Source of the DNA: Rhodanobacter sp. B05
GTDB taxonomy: Bacteria; Pseudomonadota; Gammaproteobacteria; Xanthomonadales; Rhodanobacteraceae
Direction of reading: 5' to 3'
DNA: 64,000 nt
NCBI RefSeq assembly: GCF_002001085.1
Contig: NZ_MUNU01000016.1
Coordinates: forward strand, 109,178-173,177
Below, one piece after another: positions 61,817 through 64,000 of the stretch (position 1 is the stretch's first letter; every line of letters starts with the position of its first letter). Under the pieces are notes generated by a model. It made no database searches. It was not told the DNA's origin and was given only the letters and a program-made list of their open reading frames with translations. A program made the position numbers and the translations under genes.

Positions 61817-62593
61817 TCAGTTCTTGCTGGTGCCGGCAGTTGGTTCCGCCTGTTCACGCACGTTCAAACGCTGCGCCAGGCGATCGATATTGGCCAGCGA
61901 CAGCAGGTGCGCATACACCCAGCCCAGCACGCCTTCGCGTATCAGCTCGTGGGTGGCCTTCTCGTCCAGCGCGCGCAGCTTTTCCTCGTTGACCATGAAC
62001 AGGCCGTTGAGCGTGATGCCCCGGCTCGACTCCGCCTCGCCCTTGTGCAACTGCACGTTGCGCGGCTCCAGAAGATCGTGCTTGACCAGTTGCTGCATGA
62101 ACCAGCGAGTGCGTTCGATGTTCTGCTGGAATTCGCCGAGGAAACCCACCGCATTGGTCAACAGTTCGGTGTCGGTGCCATCCTCGTTGAAAAGGCGCTG
62201 ACCTTCGGCGGTGTTGAAGCCCTCGAAACGGTCGTCGAGGAACACCGTGAAGTCGTTGCCCTCCTGGCCGGCCGGCTTCTCGGCCAGCACGAACGGATAG
62301 CGGCGCACGAAGGCCGGGATATAGGCATTCTTCTCCCACTGGCCGGCTTCATCGACGTACAGATTCTCGTTCTCGCGCAAGCCGAGCAGGGCGATCGGGC
62401 CGGCACTGGCGACATCGGTACCCGCGAACACGATCAGCAGATCGCGTGCGGCGAGGCCGAATTCCGCACCGGTCAGCGGCACCGAGTGCGTATTCATCGC
62501 AAACTTCAGGTGCGCCACGTTCTTCATGCGAAGATCCTTGTGGTCGGCACGATTGAGCGGCACCGGGTGCTCGTAGAAAATGACTTCAGCCAC
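61817..62593 (-). CDS. SapC family protein
   Basis: A 258-residue protein of the SapC family: start VIFYEHPVPLNRADHKDLRM, FAGTDVASAGPIALLGLRENENL, and a FDD-type core (VFLDDRFEGFN). Members are often next to tryptophan-halogenase-like and TonB-receptor genes; here none is present, and the gene stands alone. GTG start 62593 with AGGTGG upstream. Molecular role not established. Confidence 0.88.
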   Translation of the reverse strand: MAEVIFYEHPVPLNRADHKDLRMKNVAHLKFAMNTHSVPLTGAEFGLAARDLLIVFAGTDVASAGPIALLGLRENENLYVDEAGQWEKNAYIPAFVRRYPFVLAEKPAGQEGNDFTVFLDDRFEGFNTAEGQRLFNEDGTDTELLTNAVGFLGEFQQNIERTRWFMQQLVKHDLLEPRNVQLHKGEAESSRGITLNGLFMVNEEKLRALDEKATHELIREGVLGWVYAHLLSLANIDRLAQRLNVREQAEPTAGTSKN

Positions 62594-62835
62594 GTTGATT
62601 CCACCTATGTCCCCCGCCGTGCCGGGCCACTACCGCAGTGCCCCTGTCAAACCCGACGCAGGTTTTTATTGACCCGTGATCATATCAGCGGTTGGGGGCG
62701 GCGGCGACCGCCGCTGCGGCGCCGTGCGCCCGGCCCACCTGCGTATTGACGCGAAATTGGTCTATGCTGGCTGCAAAACAGGTGCCAGACCGCGCCTGGA
62801 CGTTGTTTCGAAGCCAAGGCCAAGGGACGCTCCAC

Positions 62836-63435
62836 ATGCTGATGGACTTGCCAAAACCCGCCGACCTTCACGCGACCCGCGTGCTGTCGCTGGATGCTGC
62901 CGGCCGCATCCTGGACTGGATCAGCTGGCAGGATGCGGTGTGCCTGTATGTCCGCGATGCGGTCGCCTGGACCCTGGGCGACCCCTGCCTCACCGTGCAC
63001 GGCGGGCACAACCGGGTACGCGGCAGCCAGAGCCTGCTGCATCTGCATCCGATCATCGCCAGCACCGGCCATTGCCGCGAGCACGCGATCGATCCTGCGC
63101 CGGCGCTCACCAACACCGCGCTGTTCGCGCGCGACCGCCACATCTGCATGTACTGCGGCGAGCACTTCGCCCGCCTGGAACTGACCCGCGATCACGTCCT
63201 GCCGATCTCCCGCCAGGGCAAGGACGAGTGGGAGAACGTCGTCAGCGCCTGCCTGCCGTGCAACCTGAAGAAGAGCAACCGCACCCCGCAGCAGGCCAAC
63301 ATGCCCTTGCTGGCGGTGCCCTACCGGCCGAGCTGGGTGGAGCACCTGATCCTGTCCAACCGCAACATCCTGGCCGACCAGATGGAATTCCTGGTCAGCC
63401 GGTTGCCGCGCGACCGGCGGCCGATCGCCGCCTGA
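62836..63435 (+). CDS. HNH endonuclease
   Basis: A 199-residue protein with a C-terminal HNH nuclease motif: CMYCGEHFARLELTRDHVLPISRQG, then ENVVSACLPCNLKKSNRTP, with two CxxC pairs for zinc and the catalytic His in DHV. The N-terminal 90 residues are unique. Start ATG 62836 after AAGGGA; a second ATG is at 62842. Divergent from SapC. Single-copy HNH proteins of this type are widespread with no known biological role. Confidence 0.88.
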   Translation: MLMDLPKPADLHATRVLSLDAAGRILDWISWQDAVCLYVRDAVAWTLGDPCLTVHGGHNRVRGSQSLLHLHPIIASTGHCREHAIDPAPALTNTALFARDRHICMYCGEHFARLELTRDHVLPISRQGKDEWENVVSACLPCNLKKSNRTPQQANMPLLAVPYRPSWVEHLILSNRNILADQMEFLVSRLPRDRRPIAA

Positions 63436-63453
63436 GCCGGCAAACGACCATCT

Positions 63454-63900
63454 TCAGCGTGCCCGCTTGCCGCCGGCAGTCTTTCCCTTGTCGTCGTTGT
63501 CCAGATCCTGTGCGTCATTTTCGATCGTGTCGATCGTCTGGCGCGCACCCTTCGCCAGCTTGCAGTAGTGCCTGCGGATCCGGTCCAGATCGTCGTCGTC
63601 CAGCTCTTCGAGGTTCAGCAGCGCGTTGTGGGCCTTGCTGGTGCGGATCAGCTCATCGAGCTTGATCTGCAGCGCGCCGGTATCCCGGTTCTGGCTGCTC
63701 TGGATCAGGAACACCATCAGGAAGGTGATGATCGTGGTGGAGGTGTTGATCACGAGTTGCCAGGTATCGCCATAGTGGAAAAGCGGGCCGGTGCCCGCCC
63801 ACACGACGATCAGCGCGACGGCCAGGATGAAGGCCAGCGGCTTGCCGGCCTGGCGCGAGGTGGACTCGGCAAATCGGCGGAACAGTCTGCGCATGGACAT
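63454..63900 (-). CDS. Low-affinity iron permease-family protein
   Basis: A 148-residue membrane protein with two helices: about 17-38 (GKPLAFILAVALIVVWAG) and 45-65 (WQLVINTSTTIITFLMVFLIQSSQNRDTGALQIKLDELI). The TITFLMVFLIQ.QNRD signature is typical of the iron_permease family (PF04120), whose E. coli-type role is uncertain. The C-terminal tail is acidic (ELDDDDLD) and lysine-rich. ATG 63900 or 63894; no clear ribosome-binding site. Convergent with the HNH gene. Confidence 0.85.
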   Translation of the reverse strand: MSMRRLFRRFAESTSRQAGKPLAFILAVALIVVWAGTGPLFHYGDTWQLVINTSTTIITFLMVFLIQSSQNRDTGALQIKLDELIRTSKAHNALLNLEELDDDDLDRIRRHYCKLAKGARQTIDTIENDAQDLDNDDKGKTAGGKRAR

Positions 63901-64000
63901 GGCTGTGAATGACCGCAGTGGGGTGGCTGTGCAGCGTCCTCGCCATGCCGTATTCACCGCGTGCAGAGCGGGTTGCCCGGCCCCGTTCACATCCCCGCCC

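Noticed and set aside
1..64000. tRNA, rRNA, CRISPR arrays, insertion sequences, phage genes
   Set aside because: None seen: no cloverleaf-like TTCGA sequences in context, no regularly spaced repeats, no transposase or integrase motif in any frame.

Overview
The window is GC-rich chromosomal DNA from a gammaproteobacterium of the Xanthomonadales, most likely the Rhodanobacteraceae (Rhodanobacter/Dyella/Luteibacter-like). The main pointers are a MurD2-MurL pair (the alternative route to D-glutamate in peptidoglycan described in Xanthomonas), a fused aspartokinase/diaminopimelate decarboxylase, lptFG divergent from pepA-holC, and several Xanthomonadales-type dispersed palindromes. The order was inferred from gene content only; no rRNA or tRNA gene was seen.

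Layout. 0-13.8 kb: housekeeping genes (purL start, dsbC, apt, recQ, ltaE, lptG-lptF, pepA, holC), with a small AT-richer lipoprotein gene and a LacI-regulator/sugar-porter pair. 13.8-19 kb: a large hybrid sensor kinase divergent from a membrane GTPase. 19-22.5 kb: an accessory module (short-chain dehydrogenase, AraC-type regulator, small membrane protein) lying between two inverted copies of a multi-hairpin repeat of about 265 bp. 22.5-29.4 kb: cobalamin-binding-like protein, YjbQ, pdxH, glycerate-kinase-like protein, dodecin, DUF4126, YbjQ, an epimerase, aroK-aroB. 29.5-39.5 kb: M13 peptidase, murD2-murL, DUF559 endonuclease-like gene, lysC-lysA fusion, class I fumarase. 39.5-47.5 kb: secreted S53 protease, PhzF-like protein, amino-acid permease, and a two-subunit molybdo-iron-sulfur oxidoreductase whose key residues appear lost. 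47.7-51 kb: two tandem proline-rich membrane proteins of one unnamed family. 51-64 kb: EF-G-like GTPase, SET-domain protein, a lipoprotein/acyl-CoA dehydrogenase operon behind a PsrA-like operator, DUF4105 protein, OmpA-type lipoprotein, an ArsR/SRPBCC pair behind two operators, an RNB ribonuclease, GNAT, SapC, HNH endonuclease and an iron-permease-family protein.

Connections. MurD2 and MurL together make UDP-MurNAc-L-Ala-D-Glu without needing free D-glutamate for that step; the nearby LysC-LysA fusion supplies diaminopimelate for the same polymer. AroK-AroB are translationally coupled for the shikimate pathway. LptF and LptG form the inner-membrane permease for LPS export. The most unusual items are the oxidoreductase pair at 44.2-47.0 kb, which keeps its reading frames but lacks four iron-sulfur cysteines and the catalytic glutamate, and the hairpin repeat, whose two copies differ by paired, structure-preserving changes. 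All functional statements rest on reading the sequence and on family knowledge; no search was run.
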